From assembly GCA_024275195.1 (NCBI GenBank), contig JAJRZP010000068.1, forward strand, positions 1 to 35,323: 35,323 nt of DNA. Reading direction: 5' to 3'. Below, piece after piece: positions 32,517 through 35,323 of this stretch. The position numbers and the translations under genes are program-made. This stretch comes from Chloroflexota bacterium. GTDB lineage: Bacteria; Chloroflexota; Dehalococcoidia; Lucifugimonadales; Lucifugimonadaceae. The notes under the pieces were generated by a model, which worked only from the letters and a program-made list of their open reading frames with translations, was not told where the DNA came from and did not search any database. Numbering within the stretch: the first letter of the stretch is position 1; every line of letters begins with the position of its first letter.

Positions 32517-33155
32517 ATGACTGTATTTGAAGACCTCGCAAACATGATCATCACTGGTCAGCACACAGCCGCCGCCGAATGGGCTGAGACGGAACTGAGC
32601 AACGGTGTTCCTCCCGGCGAAATCATCGACAAAGGTATGATTCCGGGAATGGACGAGATCGGTCGGCGTTGGAAGAATCAGGAAATCCACATGCCGGAAG
32701 TCCTGATCGCCGCACGTGCGATGAAGTCGTGCATGGCGGTTGTGAAACCACAGTTGGCAAACGCCAGCGACACTTCACGTGGGTCTATCGTGATCGGCAC
32801 CGTGAAAGGCGATCTGCACGACATCGGCAAGAACCTGGTCGTGATGATGCTCGAAGGAGCCGGATACACCGTTCACGACCTCGGCAACGATGTTAGCCCC
32901 GAAGCATTCGTACGGGCCACAGAAGAGCATGGAGTCGACATCGTCGCAATGTCGGCACTGCTCACCACGACGGTTCCGATGATGACCGAAACGATCGACG
33001 CACTTAAAGAAGCCGAGCTTCGGACCAAGGTGAAGGTGATAGTCGGTGGCGCACCGGTGAGCGACGAGCTGGCGAAAAAGATAGAAGCAGACGGCTACGC
33101 CCCCGACGGCGCGAGCGCAGTCGATGTGATTTCGAAATTGGTCACTGCCCTCTAA
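32517..33155 (+). CDS. Corrinoid (cobalamin-binding) methyl-carrier protein
   Basis: A 212-residue protein of the MtaC/MtbC/MttC-like type. An N-terminal helical cap (about 1-85, with GMDEIGRRWKNQEIHMPEVL) precedes a Rossmann-like B12 domain. Its D99-x-H101-x2-G104 motif (GDLHDIGKN) supplies the lower cobalt ligand His101. SALLTTTVPMM and VIVGGAPVSDELA complete the cofactor pocket. It would accept a methyl group from one URO-D partner and pass it to another acceptor. ATG 32517 follows the mini-ORF by 3 bp. It lies between the two URO-D-type genes. Confidence 0.93.
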   Translation: MTVFEDLANMIITGQHTAAAEWAETELSNGVPPGEIIDKGMIPGMDEIGRRWKNQEIHMPEVLIAARAMKSCMAVVKPQLANASDTSRGSIVIGTVKGDLHDIGKNLVVMMLEGAGYTVHDLGNDVSPEAFVRATEEHGVDIVAMSALLTTTVPMMTETIDALKEAELRTKVKVIVGGAPVSDELAKKIEADGYAPDGASAVDVISKLVTAL

Positions 33156-33199
33156 AAAATACACAACCTTCAGGTGTCAATCACCCGAGAGGCGAAACC

Positions 33200-34339
33200 A
33201 TGGCAATGTCCCACCGTGATCGAGTTCGAAGGGCACTGAATCACGAGGAAACCGATCGAGTACCAGTAGATTTCGGCGGTGGCCCAGCGACTCAGATTCA
33301 TCCTACCGCCTACGCGAATTTGCTGAATCATCTTGGATTTCCTGAGGAAAACTTGCCTGTGAGCCATCGTGGCGAAGGACAGGTCGTTGCACCGAGCGAG
33401 AAGATCCTCCAGCACTTCGATATCGACGTACGCGGCTTCTACACTTCCGAGCCCGATTCATCGCTTGGACGTCCGATTGCCACCAACCGGTACAGCGACG
33501 AATGGGGAGTCGAGTGGGAGAAATCCGATGTACTTCATCCCTACATCAACGTTCTGGGTCCGCTCCAACATATTTCCGAACCGGTCGCATCCGACGTCGA
33601 TTCGATCGAATGGCCCGTAGCCGACGATGCTGGCAGGATTCGGGGATTGCGCGACAAAATCCTTACCGTCCGAGAACAGACCGACTACGCCATTGTTTTG
33701 AATCTGCCGAACAGCACGTTCGCGCTCACACAACGGGTTCGTGGATTCGTAGAAACCCTTGAAGATCTGTTGCTGCACGAGGCGTTTGCAGAGGCTGTTC
33801 AGGAGAAAATTACCGACGTGATTTGCGGTATAGCAATACTCTCTCTCAATGAGGTCGGCGACCTGATTGACGGTGTTTCGTTCGGCGACGATATGGGTGT
33901 GCAGAACCAGTCGTACATGAGTGCCGATCTCTACCGAAAAATGGTCAAGCCACATCACGCGAGATTCGTTGAGACGCTCCACAAACACACCGATGCCAAA
34001 GTGATCACTCATAGCGATGGCTCGATACGTGAGTTGATCCCTGACTTCATCGACATCGGAGTGGATGTGATTAATCCCGTGCAGGTAAGCGCCATCGGAA
34101 TGGAGCCGGAAGAACTCAGCCGAGACTTCGGCAATGCCCTCGCGTTCTGGGGTGGAATCGACACGCAGCACGTGCTGCCATTCGGGACGCCGAGTGACGT
34201 TGCCGATGCCGTTCGGGGGCGCAGAAACGATCTTGGCAAGGGCGGTGGATACGTTCAGGCATCGGTCCACAATATCCAGTCGGAAGTACCACCCGAGAAT
34301 ATCGTCGCAATGTTCGAGACTGCTCTGGAGAATCGATAG
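33200..34339 (+). CDS. URO-D-family methyltransferase, second copy
   Basis: A 379-residue paralogous-superfamily protein (RDRVRRALNHEETDRVPVDF at the N-terminus is typical). Seen: VLNLPNSTFALTQRVRGF, GDDMGVQNQSYMS, AKVITHSDGSIRELIPDFID and NALAFWGGIDTQHVLPFGTP. The first zinc-ligand motif reads H-S-D-G, where MtaA-like enzymes have H-S-C-G. It is not closely similar in sequence to the first copy, so the two probably act at different steps: substrate demethylation onto the corrinoid and transfer off it. ATG 33200 has GAGAGG about eight bases upstream. It ends the operon. Confidence 0.85.
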   Translation: MAMSHRDRVRRALNHEETDRVPVDFGGGPATQIHPTAYANLLNHLGFPEENLPVSHRGEGQVVAPSEKILQHFDIDVRGFYTSEPDSSLGRPIATNRYSDEWGVEWEKSDVLHPYINVLGPLQHISEPVASDVDSIEWPVADDAGRIRGLRDKILTVREQTDYAIVLNLPNSTFALTQRVRGFVETLEDLLLHEAFAEAVQEKITDVICGIAILSLNEVGDLIDGVSFGDDMGVQNQSYMSADLYRKMVKPHHARFVETLHKHTDAKVITHSDGSIRELIPDFIDIGVDVINPVQVSAIGMEPEELSRDFGNALAFWGGIDTQHVLPFGTPSDVADAVRGRRNDLGKGGGYVQASVHNIQSEVPPENIVAMFETALENR

Positions 34340-34441
34340 CCTTCCTCATTCGAGGTTTGCGATCTGTAGAATCCAACCAGAGTTTGCGCGTCGTGTAATC
34401 GCCGAATCGGACTACCGCATCGATGTTCCGGGGAGTTGGAT

Positions 34442-34951
34442 ATGGAATCAAGTGAACTTCTAGTCGAGGCCTACTCGCACATCACTCGTATCGTTCATCA
34501 GGCAGCCGACGACCTTTCGCAAGAGCAACTCGCGTACCGACCCGAAGAGGGATCGAATTCGATTGCATGGTTGGTGTGGCACCTGACCAGAATTCAGGAT
34601 TGTCACCTGAAAAATGTCGTTCAATTGGAAGAAGCCTGGCTGACCGAAGAGTGGTCGGAACGATTTGGTATGCCGGGTTCGACGGGGATCGGATACGGAG
34701 ACACCCCCGAGGATGTAGCGGCAATACGGCCACCACGCGCAATCTTGCTTGGATATCACGACCGGGTTGCAGGCCGAGTGCTGGATTATTTACCCGAAGT
34801 CAATGCGGAAGAGTTGGATCGGGTAGTCGATACCAACTACGATCCCCACGTTACCGCGGGGATTCGTTTGATGAGCGTCGTTCAGGACAACACCCAGCAC
34901 GCCGGTCAGGCACGCTACTTGCGAGGCATGATCGAACGACTTGGCATTTAA
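34442..34951 (+). CDS. DinB-like / DUF664 protein
   Basis: A 169-residue four-helix protein of the DinB superfamily. Candidate metal ligands are H47 (WLVWHLTRIQD), H136 (TNYDPHVTAG) and H153 (DNTQHAGQARYLRG), the spacing usual for thiol-transferase-like DinB members. The family includes mycothiol- and bacillithiol-dependent transferases, so a detoxification role is possible; the cofactor is unknown. ATG 34442 is chosen six bases after GGGGAG. TTG 34436 would touch that site. Confidence 0.82.
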   Translation: MESSELLVEAYSHITRIVHQAADDLSQEQLAYRPEEGSNSIAWLVWHLTRIQDCHLKNVVQLEEAWLTEEWSERFGMPGSTGIGYGDTPEDVAAIRPPRAILLGYHDRVAGRVLDYLPEVNAEELDRVVDTNYDPHVTAGIRLMSVVQDNTQHAGQARYLRGMIERLGI

Positions 34952-35037
34952 CCGACCGACCTCACCCCCCAACTCATTCCTTTTCCACAGTGCAGGGGAT
35001 AAGGCAACAAGCCAGTTTGAGCAGATGCCTAAACGCT

Positions 35038-35172
35038 CTAGGATCTGCCTACTGTCTTCACGGCGGGCTCAATCGTCTCGGCGTTCTCCATGATCGAAGC
35101 AAAAACCTCGTCGTGAATCGGACGTGCGACCCACTCAATGACTGCAGTTGCTGTCGGCACCTGAGGCCCCCA
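35038..35172 (-). pseudogene. C-terminal remnant of an interrupted gene
   Basis: About 44 codons are open on the minus strand from 35172 to TAG at 35040-35038. No start codon or ribosome site is present. The amino-acid pattern (ATAVIEWVARPIHDEVFASI, then MENAETIEPAVKTVGRS) looks like the end of a real protein. It is closed upstream by a TGA at 35175-35173 and lies just downstream of the transposase 3' end on the same strand. An insertion appears to have cut the gene. Family not recognised. Confidence 0.42.
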
Positions 35173-35217
35173 TCATCCCGACCGCAGCGCAGCGGAGCGG
35201 AGCGACTGTCTGGAATG

Positions 35218-35323
35218 TCAAGTTTTTTGTGGTAGCCAGGGCGTGCCTCTTGCGATTACTGCGTTCAGGGTGATCAGGAGTTTGCGCATGACAGCGACAA
35301 GCGCCACTTTCTTCGGTTTTCCA
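35218..35323 (-). mobile_element. 3' end of IS110-family transposase (partial)
   Basis: From the right edge, the minus strand encodes the last 34 residues of a protein: GKPKKVALVAVMRKLLITLN, then AVIARGTPWLPQKT and TGA at 35220-35218. This is the typical C-terminal end of IS110/IS116/IS902 transposases (DEDD type), just after their second domain. The 5' part lies outside the window. IS110 elements lack clear terminal inverted repeats; the end probably falls between 35173 and 35217, a stretch holding repeated GCAGCGGAGCGGAGCG-like sequence. Confidence 0.8.

Noticed and set aside
1-35323. CRISPR array, rRNA operon, replication origin
   Set aside because: No regularly spaced repeats, rRNA-like sequence or clustered DnaA boxes were seen.

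Overview
The window is about 35 kb of bacterial chromosome with moderately high GC. Gene content suggests a Chloroflexota-type (Dehalococcoidia or SAR202-like) environmental heterotroph: many TTG/GTG starts, an enolase-superfamily dehydratase, corrinoid/URO-D methyltransferases, an amidase, a gamma-glutamyltransferase, peptide uptake genes, and an Ino1/PimA/CDP-alcohol transferase lipid cluster. The phylum is inferred from gene content, not shown by a marker gene.

Layout. 1-2430: tail of a Pro/Thr-rich membrane-anchored protein, an amidase, a SpoU-type RNA methyltransferase and tRNA-Pro (minus strand). 2522-3755: prfB, read through a programmed +1 frameshift. 3892-7699: a family-5 solute-binding lipoprotein and two Dpp/Opp-type permeases, with no ATPase genes. 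7700-9748: an intergenic region rich in CCGTGTAGC motifs, a gamma-glutamyltransferase and its terminator. 9802-10876: a helix-turn-helix regulator flanked by two near-identical 20-bp inverted repeats. 11031-14050: inositol-phosphate synthase, a PimA-like glycosyltransferase and a CDP-alcohol phosphatidyltransferase, together a probable phosphatidylinositol / PI-mannoside pathway. 14166-15650: a secreted membrane-anchored gluzincin peptidase. 15647-21134 (minus strand): a large hybrid sensor histidine kinase, a GH3-type adenylating enzyme and an amidohydrolase. 21309-22926: amt and a PII protein.

23075-24608: tRNA-Trp, tRNA-Leu(GAG) and tRNA-Cys, followed by a MntA/HepT toxin-antitoxin pair lying between tRNA-Cys and a decayed ~143-bp copy of the tRNA-Cys 3' half plus its downstream terminator. 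This looks like an inserted or duplicated island. 24625-28191 (minus strand): a large SNF2-type helicase whose sequence looks AT-richer than its surroundings. 28429-29712: a ManD/RspA-like enolase-superfamily protein. 29713-30473: mostly empty, with one possible zinc-ribbon ORF. 30474-34339: a corrinoid methyl-transfer module, with a reactivation-type protein on the minus strand and, divergently, two URO-D-family methyltransferases around a B12-binding protein. 34442-34951: a DinB-like protein. 35038-35323: a gene remnant next to the 3' end of an IS110-family transposase that runs off the window.

The most interesting regions are the tRNA-Cys/MntA-HepT island with its neighbouring helicase, the self-contained inositol-lipid cluster, the regulator with paired operators, and the corrinoid system with a 20-codon coupled mini-ORF. 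None of these was checked against a database.
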